Below, piece by piece: positions 55,425 to 64,000 of a stretch of DNA of 64,000 bases (positions are counted from its first letter, which is position 1; the number at the start of each line of letters is the position of its first letter). The notes beneath the pieces were generated by a model. The model searched no databases. It was not told the DNA's origin and was given only the letters and a program-made list of their open reading frames with translations. This DNA comes from Ilyonectria destructans. Its lineage: Eukaryota; Ascomycota; Sordariomycetes; Hypocreales; Nectriaceae. The stretch spans positions 372,001 to 436,000 of the forward strand of contig JAHEWK010000027.1 of assembly GCA_020740775.1 (NCBI GenBank), given 5' to 3'. A program made the translations under genes and the position numbers.

Positions 55425-56543
55425 ACCGCTTCGCACATGCCACTGGCTTTTTTCCGTACTCTTCGGTGTCGTCACTTTTGATCCCCTTCAGGATGGCCGT
55501 TGCCGCACTTCTATCTACAAATTGGTTGAGATGGTTACCCTAGACGCTTTGTATTTTCTATATTTCCTTCCGCGCAACATCAATAATGACTGTGCTGCTT
55601 GATCTTTCGTTTCCGTGTATTCCGTTTTCTATTATTCCTGGTCCCTTAAAAGGAACACGCAACTCTTTCGCAAAGACCACGATCCCACGCTCTCGGCCCT
55701 GAACTCGGCCTGACGAAGCTTGACTTTAAAACCTTGGAGAAAGTTTGCAGCAATTTTCTTGGCGCCGCCCACAAGTTTCCTTGGAAAGACTTCCTGTGGG
55801 TATTGACTGGATAACTCTTGGCCTTCACTCCAATGGGGGCCAAACATGGCGCTGAAGATTTTCGAAGCAGAACGAAGGCACTGCTATCAGTGGAGATTTG
55901 TCCGGATGGCTTTGTTTTGTTGGGCTCTGCAATATCCATCTCCAAGGTAGTGTGAGGCTGTGTAAATCATTCACCTGGGAACTAACGAAGCTGGGACGGT
56001 GAGAAGTAGTCTTGACTTTCGATGTCAGGTTAGGGAAGCATCAAACCACGTACAAGATGGAAGTCGCTTGTCTATTGGCACGTGGCTAATTAGGGAACAC
56101 GTTCCTCATGCCCTCGACTCGACCATTTTAGATGAATCCAACGTCCTGATACCGGAACTGGCTCTTCTATTCGCCGGCAGGTGTTATCAGCACGGGTCAT
56201 GTCATGTGGGGCCAGCCAAGCATGAAAGCACCCCCTTCTAAGCAGCCTGTTTTAATCGGTATATAACAAGCCCCGCGCAGAGTAGTCAGAGAATGAAAAC
56301 GCACACTTGTCACCATTTTCTGCTGACCCCTTCCTTTCATAGTCCTGCCAACACCCTTCTCCACTTGAAATCTAAATTCCGGTCACGATTTCCTTCCCGA
56401 ATGCGATCGATTTCCTTTCAACATCCTTGCAACCCATCTCCGCGATCCCTCACCCGTCGTCGTACCAATTGTTTGAAGCACGACATCAGCACTGGACTAG
56501 CGTTTGAGGTTGCCAACCTCGTACAGAACGCGGAAGTCTTCTA
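55425..56543. other. Intergenic
   Basis: No gene recognised. An open plus-strand frame at 56293-56643 is mostly antisense to the rhodopsin fragment. Confidence 0.45.
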
Positions 56544-56906
56544 TCAGCCACCTCCAAAGATGCAGATAAGCATCGTCACCCAAACGATCAAGAAGCGGGT
56601 CGCCCGAAGCAGCCACACGGATTTGGGCGCGATTCGCGAGTAAGTAACCAGTATCGACACCTTGGGCAGACCTGACGAGAAGAGAAAGAGCGTCTGGGCA
56701 GCCAGGGACACCTGCCGGCCCTTGACGGCCTCTGCGGTACTCAGGTCCCAGATGTGGACGTTCCAGCCATACAGCTGATCCAGGAGAACGGCACACGCCG
56801 TCACTCCAACGGTGAAGGCCTGCAGGGAGAAGGTCATCTCGTCAGCTCCGACACAGGCGAGCCGGCGCAGTCGGCTCGTGAGAACACGAACCGCTAACTG
56901 GAGAGG
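56544..56906 (-). pseudogene. Fragment of a fungal rhodopsin-domain gene
   Basis: The minus strand encodes only the N-terminal third of a 7-TM rhodopsin-domain protein: LQLAVRVLTSRLRRLACVGA, then AFTVGVTACAVLLDQLYGWN, HIWDLSTAEAVKGRQ and ASQ/AAQTLFLFSSGLPKVSILV with YSRIAP. The family motif (YG-x-G/N-x-HIWD, then LPK-x-SIL) is clear. It stops after ICIFGG; the remaining four TM segments are absent on both sides and an in-frame stop lies a short way upstream. A degenerate remnant, not a complete gene. Confidence 0.7.
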
Positions 56907-57085
56907 GTACTGGAAGTCACGGCCTCGAGGTCAAGCTACCATACTGTACTTATATGCCAACGGGGATGGTTATTAGCGCTCAGGCGAACACAGGAGCCGG
57001 GGAGATGGACTCGGACACGGCTTTACATTTTACTCGGAGCAGTGAACGCAGAGTGTCGAATTTTTCTCCGTTCAAGTTGCTTCTG

Positions 57086-57117
57086 GTGTGTGTATGTGTG
57101 TGTGTGTGTGTGTGTGT
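57086..57117. repeat. (gt)n microsatellite
   Basis: About 15 gt dinucleotides with one a interruption. Confidence 0.9.
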
Positions 57118-57554
57118 TCGTGTATGGTACAGTATTGTGCACTCAACATTGGACTAAGCAAACGCGGCCATCGGGCTCACAAGGACAAGAAACTTACCAT
57201 TAGTTGGGAACACTAACACAGCTGCACAAACTTACACCTGTACGAGGGTGATGACGATGTCATCGCATAGCTTGGCCAAACGCTCCGGATGCGGTACCGT
57301 GTCTGAAGCACCTTGGTTGCATCAAAGACAGAACGCAGGGACGTTGACCTCTAGTCTAGCAACCAGTGTCGGGACCCACAAAGGACCGGGTTCAGCCTTC
57401 CGCTCGCAGCATCAAGTTCTCGAATCTGAGTAGACTGTAGAATGTATTGTAGCAGGAGCAGAGGTAAGTACATACTTGCCTTTTTCCATGATGCTCGACT
57501 GTGCAGTTGCCTTAGAGTCGGCCACCGAGAGTCTGTTCTAGGTACCGGTACTGT

Positions 57555-58967
57555 CTAGAATGTTGTGGCAGAATTCAAATCAATGGAATTTTTCTTGTAC
57601 AGAAAACTACGTCTCGAATACTTCCTATTTGTTTGGCAACGCTCCCTAAAGTTCATCCCAAAGGTGAACAAGAAGAGAACTAAAACATGAGTCTCACTAC
57701 AGGGGCAGTTGAGCGGATCTTCCATCATAGCAATTTGTATTTTCTTTCCATGTATTCTCACCGACCAACGAAGGCCGTGCGGCTGGGTGGGCGATGGCTT
57801 CTTCTCGGTACTAGTACACCCGTCGCATTGATAGCGCTTACACGGTGAGCTCTCGACGCTGACGTAGTCGCAGGGCTGCCAGCATTGGCAACTTTGGCAT
57901 CGGATTCGACCGAGCTCCTCGCCTGCCACGCTCGCGGGTAAGCTTGGCTCTTTGGGTGCTCCAGGTGCCTTGTGCAAGGAGTTCCTATCAGTATCCTTGA
58001 CATCCTCGGGGCTTCGTTCCCGTTGCCTCTCAGGGAGTGCTGTACACGACATTGCCTTTTGACCTATCCCTTGACCTACCCCTCGGCCAATCGCTCCAGC
58101 TGCCCCTTGAGCTGGTCCTCGATTTGCTCTGCTACCCGGAGAACTCTTTTGACGGGTCTCAGATTTGCCCTTCTTCCTTTTTGAAGCTGAGATCCGACCA
58201 ACGCGTCGAGTTTGACCACCTTTGCGTGAACCAAGTGCCGCTCTAAACGCCTCAACGGAACTCTGTGTTTCTCGCACCATCTCTTTGATGGCCTCGGTCT
58301 GTTCATGGCACTCGTTGGTACAAGCTATGCGAGCAGAGCTTGGAAGTGGCCGTCGTGGCTTGGATGCTTCGATGGACCTTTGTATGCTCGCGAGCTCTTC
58401 TTGAAGCTTTGCGTGGACCTCACCGGTCTTGGGGACGAACTCGTCCATCGTGCATTGCAAGTCGACAAGCCGACTCTGCAGGCTGACAAGGGCGCCGTTG
58501 ACGCTCGGCTGCCATTGAGAGCGCCTCTTCCAACAGAGTTCGCAGGCTTCCGAGTTCTCTGTTGAAAAGGCTCAAGTGCTGGCCCTTGATTTCGGCCATG
58601 AGCGTAGCAGCAACTACATTACTAAGTCTTTTTCCGTTCTCTTTGAAGAAGGCCTGCATCCCCTGTTGAACTCCAGACACAAAGGGGTTCAAGGGAGGGC
58701 CTTTGAGGCCAAGGCCAGCATAGCCAGGCCAGTGCGGCGGGTACGTGTGAGGGTACGGTGCGCGTGGTTGCTGTGGGTGTTGCTGCTGTGGGCGTTGTTG
58801 CTGTGCATCCAAATGTGGCTGCTGTGGTTGTTGACGTGGTGTTCGTGTATGTTCTGGATGTGTACGGGGAGGCGTTGGAAACTGCTGGTCCGTCTGATCC
58901 AACCCAGTGGAACAGGTGGAATGGGTGAAGCAAAGGACGGCGGCATCTGAGGCTCTCCGAATGCCAT
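57555..58967 (-). pseudogene. Gln-rich coiled-coil protein with Cys-rich tail, frameshifted
   Basis: The minus strand holds one protein-like sequence spread over three frames. Frame 1 from the ATG at 58967: MAFGEPQMPPSFASPIPP. Frame 2, about 58900-58520: Gln/His/Pro-rich low complexity, then a helical segment (SNVVAATLMAEIKGQHLSLF, RELGSLRTLLEEAL). Frame 3, about 58515-57670: LVSLQSRLVDLQCTMDEFVP, coiled coil, a basic region (ASKRKKGKSE) and a Cys-rich block (RCQSCQCWQPCDY, CKRYQCDGC) compatible with zinc binding. No GT-AG intron of sensible size can join the frames, so at least two 1-base indels are likely. It could also be intact in other strains. Function unrecognised. Confidence 0.55.
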
Positions 58968-60324
58968 GGTGATTGAAATGAGAATGGCAGAAACAGATGA
59001 AAAGGGGGGGAGAAAGAAAGAAGTTCCGTGGCTTTTCTGAGTGCAGAGCCCGACAAAGAAATCATCAGCTCTTCATTCGTAGCGTACAGATTTCCCGCAA
59101 CCCGCCGGCCGACGCGACATGAGCTTGCCATGTACATGCCTTTTGTCAGAGACCTTGATCGGCACCGGCTCCTGGGGCGGAAACCCGGACGAAGCTAGCC
59201 GATGTATGGACCGATGCTGCGGCAACGAGCATAGGTAGCTTTTTGTCAATATTCATCACTCCGTCACAGCAAAGGTTCCAACAACTGTAAAAGGTGGGTC
59301 CTGTTGAAATGGAGGCATCTTGCAACACCAGGGCTCCAGGAAAAGCTAGACCTCAATCCGCCCCCCGCCCCCCCTCCTCGGATGCTTGCTTCCGCCACTC
59401 TCAGTTCTGTCTCGTACCGAATGCGGCACATAACATGTTTATCTACAGCAGGGCTCCACAGGGGCAGGGGTCAATGTCGAGAAGCGTAGAGTTTGGCTTC
59501 GACGCCAACTCGATTGACGCCGACAGGAGACAAAACGTTCCATATCCCTGTAAGTGCCAAAGGCTGATCATCTCACGTTACTATCGTCGATTAGGCCACA
59601 ATGTCCGCTTCAAGGAACATAAGGTCTTTAGCCCCTAACCCCCTGTCCTGTAGATCTCATACTACGCAGCACACTCACAAACTCAATGGTCGTGCAGACG
59701 TGAACGAAGGCGGGGTTGAGGGCGACAAAGACGAGAATGAAAACGTGCTGCCTCTTTCCCATGGGATACACTTGCATTCCCTGCCAACCCTTCCTGTTCG
59801 CAGCCCTACTTTCTCGACTGTACGTAATGCGTAATGAAGCCGAATTCTCGGTGCGGCTGTCTAGGCAGGCGAGAGCTGTTCGAAACCTCGGCGAGGGGGA
59901 GGGAGGGAGAGGTCAGTCAGATCACCAGGGGCATTCAACTGTAGCATAACCAACACGCTTGGCAGATTGTTTGAATTGTCCCACGACTTTCGCGATCCCA
60001 ACAGAAGATGCAATATCTGTTTTCTTACTTATACCGACTGACTGGTACCCTAATTGTGCCGCTCTGTGTTGGTTGAACAAGATGCAACAGCGTTTCAGGC
60101 TAGTACGAGAGCCGTGAAAGATGAAGATGCGAGTTGGGTTGTAGAAATACAGGTGTTGCCGTGATGCCATTGCCGACTATCCATCTGTTCTGTTTCTGTT
60201 TCTGTTTCTGGATCTCAATCTAAGTCGTCTCGACCGAGGTTGTCTCGATCTAGATGATTTTGTTGCACAGCGTCTCAAGTAAATTCCACGACCCGCCGCT
60301 TCTATCTTGGCCGAACACAGCACC
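58968..60324. other. Intergenic
   Basis: About 1.35 kb between the Q-rich pseudogene and the forkhead-like gene. No gene recognised; a short tttctgttt repeat lies just before 60210. Confidence 0.45.
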
Positions 60325-61122
60325 ATGTCTGACAACAGCTTCCTTCAAGCTCTCGTTCCCCATAGTCGTCGGCATGCAGCCGCCCTGGCTTCGAACGAGC
60401 TGGACCTCGGCGGCCAGTTGTGGAACGGCGCTGAGACGGCGCTGGCGCCGACCTCCCACCCCGCCATATTGGATGTGTGTCAATTCTGGTATAACGTTGG
60501 ATGGCAGCAGGGCTTCAGCCAGGGCGCCAGCCAGTGCTACTGCCCCTACCAGGCCATGCCCGGTGCCCAGGCACTCCCAGCAGCCAGCCCTCAGTTCCCG
60601 CTTCAGATGACGAGCCCGACGGCACAGGCGAACCCGACGGCGTCGCTGGCGAACCCGGCGGCGTCGCTGGCTGGGTATGCCGCCCAGGGTGCGTGGTGGC
60701 CGCAGCATGGCCAGCACCTGACCCCGCCAGAGTCCCATGTTCGGTCTCCGCCCCCCTCCGACTTCTCGTGGAACTCAACGGGTGGGCTTCAGGCTCCGTC
60801 CAGCGCTAGCAGCGACCACGATCACCGGAACGCTGCCAAATGCCGCTGCGGATACGATGAGCTGCTCATGGAGGCGTTCCGCAGCAGCCCCGGCACGCCA
60901 CTGAGTATAGAGGACATACGCCAGTGGTTCAAAACAAACACGCACATTCCTACAAGCAAGGTTGCAAGCGCTTGGAGGGCAGGGATTCGCCGGAACCTGA
61001 CCATTTGCAAGGTGAGTTGTGTTAGCGTCCTGTACGAGAAGGCGGCCCGACTGATTGCTATCTAGACGTCCGGAAAATACCTTTCCGTAGGGAAAAAATG
61101 GGTGCTGAGAGACCCAGCATGA
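60325..61122 (+). CDS. Forkhead-like winged-helix protein
   Basis: Exons 60325-61011 and 61066-61122 (54-bp intron, GTGAGT donor) give 247 residues. The first ~170 residues are Ala/Pro/Gln/Ser-rich. Residues ~172-247 fit a forkhead domain: YDELLMEAFRSSPGTPLSIE, DIRQWFKTNTH, then AWRAGIRRNLTICK (recognition helix, equivalent to W-x-N-S-I-R-H-N-L-S) and, after the splice, WVLRDPA (equivalent to W-x-L-D-P). The recognition-helix Asn and His of classical forkheads are replaced (GIRRNLT), and wing 2 is absent, so DNA binding may differ. The last exon is needed to complete the fold, which supports the intron. Probable nuclear regulator; target unknown. Confidence 0.72.
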
Positions 61123-61725
61123 TGCGAGGCCATATGGGATGCTGCATGGTGAGTTGGGGATGGCTTGGATGTAGGACGTGCTGGGAAGATGGTGTATGTG
61201 ACTAATAGGGTCGATGCCTGTAGGATAGATAAGTTACTGCAAGTGTGGTTTCGAAAGCGGGTGCACGATAGGCTATATACGCATACGGAAATGGAGCAGC
61301 AAATGGAAAATAAGCGAACAATAGCTGAGCAATTGCTGGCAAACCCAGGCCGGCCAGTGAAGTCCGTCCAGCTACTGGTTCTGCTGTCAGGCACTATGAC
61401 CCCAGGAATCGACAACACATCTAAGTATCGCCATCGACTGACAAGCATTTCGCAAGGTCGGAGGCTGATCATCCGTTGTAATCGTCGCTTCTGTTGCTAT
61501 CTTGTACGTACGAGCTGAATGGGTCGGTGACACCGAGCCCCCCACAAAGTGACGCCCACATGGCCATCGCGGGTTTTAGGAAGCGGTTCTACCTTCTATG
61601 CATTTCTAGTGTGCATTGGGAAACAGTGGTAGCCTTGATCGAGGCCGGCTTGGTTCTGGGCGCTCGGCCCATGATTCTCGTGTCAGACCGCTGTGCAGCC
61701 CTGCAGCGACTACGAATGTGTTCCA
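61123..61725. other. Intergenic
   Basis: No gene supported. gttgtaatcgtcgcttctgt at about 61473 resembles gttgtgatcgtcgcttttgt at about 27333, a short shared word. Confidence 0.45.
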
Positions 61726-62253
61726 TCAATTGATCGACAGTGTGATACGTTGATTTGCAGCTCGGGCACGAAGCACTCTTCCGTAGCTGCGAACGTGGTC
61801 AGTTAACATCAGCCGTTGCATCGATTCACGTACCGAGTTCCTCTTGCGCTCTATGGCCTTTGGGCTACGGTTGAGGAGATAGGCGACGACATTGCCGGAT
61901 AGGAGGATAAACAGCTCCTGGATGCTCCACCTGCAGTTGGGACCCAGCTTGCCTGCTGTGCACACATGATTCCGCAGACCGTCCATGCGAGCAAAGAAGA
62001 CCAGGCAACGATGACAGACGTGCCGCTTGGGCCCGTGCACCTGTGTGAGATGCCGATTGAAGTTCTTCTTGCTTACGAACCGTCTTGGACACAAGGAGCA
62101 GGCGTGTTTGGTCGAAGGGCTGGGGAGCGCCGGCGAAGAGACCGGGGAAAGAAGAAACGCATCCAAGCTTGGGAAATCTTCCATATTGGCAACACAAGTT
62201 GACTTGGTCTCGGAGAAGGGATCTTCTTGGTTTGAACTCATTTGCGATATCAT
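61726..62253 (-). CDS. C2H2 zinc-finger protein with Myb-like helix
   Basis: 175 residues from the ATG at 62253 (a second in-frame ATG lies at 62241). Finger 1 is canonical: C52-x2-C55-x12-H68-x4-H73 (CSLCPRRFVSKKNFNRHLTQ). Finger 2 is irregular: C80-x2-C83-x12-H96 followed by C98, so the last ligand may be Cys. The linker GPKRHV is a little longer than the classical one. The C-terminal part (WSIQELFILLSGNV, LLNRSPKAIERKRNS) resembles a Myb/trihelix-type helix with a conserved RS-x-x-A-x-x-x-K element, suggesting a second DNA-binding module. Probable transcription factor. The open frame extends upstream without ATG, so a 5' exon cannot be excluded. Confidence 0.7.
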   Translation of the reverse strand: MISQMSSNQEDPFSETKSTCVANMEDFPSLDAFLLSPVSSPALPSPSTKHACSLCPRRFVSKKNFNRHLTQVHGPKRHVCHRCLVFFARMDGLRNHVCTAGKLGPNCRWSIQELFILLSGNVVAYLLNRSPKAIERKRNSVRESMQRLMLTDHVRSYGRVLRARAANQRITLSIN

Positions 62254-63539
62254 CCTGGGCAGTGCTAGGCGGACGCACAGCCCATCGGCCTTCAACACAC
62301 CTCGATGAGATCGATCTCTTTCGACTTTATATTCGTATGCCTAGTTCTGTACCAAACCACAGAGCACAGGAGTAACGACACAAAACGTCTCAAGATTGTT
62401 TTGTCGTCCATTGTAGTTGATGTTTTGCGCAGACTCTGCCCGTGTTCTGTTTCCGATAAAACACGTCAAGAACCCTGGCGAGAAGCTACAGTACAACGAC
62501 GAGGTCGACTTCCGAGTCTCATGGCCTAACAGCAACGCAAACACAGACGCAGTCACAGATGCAACCACAGATGTGAGCAATCGCAGACGAACTTGTTACT
62601 GTAAGTCGGCCAATGAGGCACCAGCATCTGCCTACAAAAGATTAGATACTTGATCGCCACGCTCGAGTCCCTGTGCTCACTACAAGTGCGGTACGAGACT
62701 GTTGATCGGATTGTCTTCAGAGTACGTCGTCATATGAACACGAAGCAATTGGCTGCAAAGTCTCCCTGTAGTGGAGTCTACCGGTCGTTCTTCCTTGTCA
62801 GCTGTAAGATGGACAGGATGTCGATGCACCCCGATGTATTGCGTCATCTGAGAGGGCTGGAGTTGTCCTAGTCCTGACGACATAATGTGAGGCAGGTCCA
62901 TTGCTTCGGTCCATTGCTTCTGTCCTCCGCATATTTGCCCTAATGTCGCTGGGCAGTAGACGCGACGCGAGGGCTGGTCCAAGCGGCAGGCAGATCGCAC
63001 CGCGTCGTGTGACCTCATGTACCTCATTTTTTTTAGCCCATTCATTGGTTTGTCTTACGACACTCAAAGGGATTATAATGACTGGCACAGTGACACGGTT
63101 GTAATCGGGTCAACAGGCCGAATTGGGTGCGATTACGGCCGCGAAATTGATGATAAGATTGAAGTTAAATTGCGGACGAACACCAAGAGGACTCTGCTCT
63201 GACTTCCGTTCGGTCGAAAAACACACACCTACGGGTGAGGTCGTCTCCGCTCAGTGGAGCATGATCGCGACGCTGTGGGGAAACACCGAGAACGGACGCC
63301 CAGTCCGTCGCCTAGACTACGGGACAGACACTAGACACCATGTATCCGACACGAACCATTTTGGTCGTCTTCACAGCAATAGGTTGCGTGTTTGACTTTG
63401 TTCCTCGAAGCTAAACTCGTAGCGCCGATGAATCCCTATCGTGGCCCCAGACAGTTCCAGCTTTGGTCTAGGGAAACTTCATAGTATCGTACCGTACTGT
63501 AACCGGGATGGCATGCCGTAACTTATCCTCAATCGTTTC
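62254..63539. other. Intergenic
   Basis: About 1.3 kb with no recognised gene; open frames are short on both strands. Confidence 0.45.
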
Positions 63540-63960
63540 TGATTATGCATGCGACCTTGATCGTCGCTGGGGCAGGAACGGCGTTTAACAGGGGAGCAAG
63601 CGATCGTCGTGCATATGTGACAGACCTTGAACGAACGTCTTGCTGCAGTGTCTGCCGGCTTCGATGCTTTGTGACACCCGTGCGCGCTTAGGGGGTTTCT
63701 TTGCTACAGATGGACCCGCAGAGCACCTATCCATTCTGGGCTTGCGTTCGTTTTCGTTGCCTCGCCGTGCTACGCTGTCGGCCACCGAGCAGTGACGACA
63801 GACGTTTGTGTCGCTACGTATGTACTATGGGCCCTCCAGATCCTTCGGACGACCTTCAGCATGATGCGACGGAACATGTCTTGTGGCGTCCTACGTCTCG
63901 TCCGTGGTGTCCGCGTCTGCAGGGGCAGAGCGCCGAAATAGGTAAAGTGACGACAAGGAG
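63540..63960 (+). repeat. Dispersed element, partial copy F at window edge
   Basis: 63540-63712 repeats about 17543-17705 of copy E, sharing tatgcatgcgaccttgatcg, tgaacgaacgtcttgc and gtgtctgccggcttcgatgc. Sequence to about 63960 (gatgcgacggaacatg, gtcggccaccgagcagtgac) is weakly similar to the middle of copies B and C. The copy probably continues beyond the window. Confidence 0.7.
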
Positions 63961-64000
63961 ACAGTGTATGTACATACGTATGTAGCGACATTCTCATACC

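Overview
The window looks like a nuclear segment of a filamentous ascomycete (Pezizomycotina). Genes are split by short GT-AG introns, mostly 47-140 bp, with CTAAC/CTGAC-like branch points. The families are typical of these fungi: fungal 7-TM rhodopsin-domain protein, CFEM/GPI protein, RING-patatin lipase, F-box/LRR, bZIP and a cyanovirin-N (CVNH) lectin. The transposon remnants are Tad1-like LINEs. I see no prokaryotic operon structure, no CRISPR array and no rRNA, and I could not support any tRNA.

Layout. 0-0.7 kb: satellite array and a perfect-TSD foldback MITE. 1.1-5.5 kb: a six-exon RING-patatin phospholipase and a short TFIIE-alpha-like gene, both on the minus strand. 6.1-11.7 kb: three minus-strand genes (one unknown, one secreted S/T/P-rich, one unknown), well spaced. 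12.3-19.2 kb: a gene-free block built from at least five partial copies of a non-coding repeat element, plus a second element in inverted orientation and the 3' end of a LINE. 19.2-21.7 kb: minisatellites and duplications. 21.7-26.1 kb: decayed LINE copies, one with a 9-bp repeat expanded inside the YADD active-site motif. 27.7-29.1 kb: a fungal rhodopsin-domain gene broken by one TAG codon. From 31.7 kb the sequence becomes gene-rich: a secreted Cys protein, a large Hsp70-like/Ulp1 gene with a divergent partner, a CVNH lectin, F-box/LRR, a 4-TM membrane protein, bZIP, cyclin, a ferric-reductase-like protein, a CFEM mucin, a rhodopsin-domain fragment, a frameshifted Q-rich coiled-coil gene, a forkhead-like gene and a C2H2 zinc-finger gene. 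The last 460 bp again carry pieces of the 12-18 kb repeat.

The most notable system is at 33.8-39.0 kb. Six exons, all joined in frame through phase-0 introns, predict one 1121-residue protein. It has an N-terminal actin-fold ATPase of the Hsp70/HSPA12 type and a C-terminal C48 (Ulp1/SUMO-protease) domain that keeps its H, D, Q and C residues. It is transcribed divergently from an unrecognised two-exon gene. I know of no named family with this architecture, but novelty has to be checked by search.

The genes do not form one pathway. The mixture of secreted or surface proteins, duplicated regulators that are shorter than usual (TFIIE-alpha, forkhead, cyclin), pseudogenes and repeats fits an accessory or lineage-specific compartment. 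All protein models are spliced by eye. Start codons without an in-frame upstream stop are marked as uncertain.
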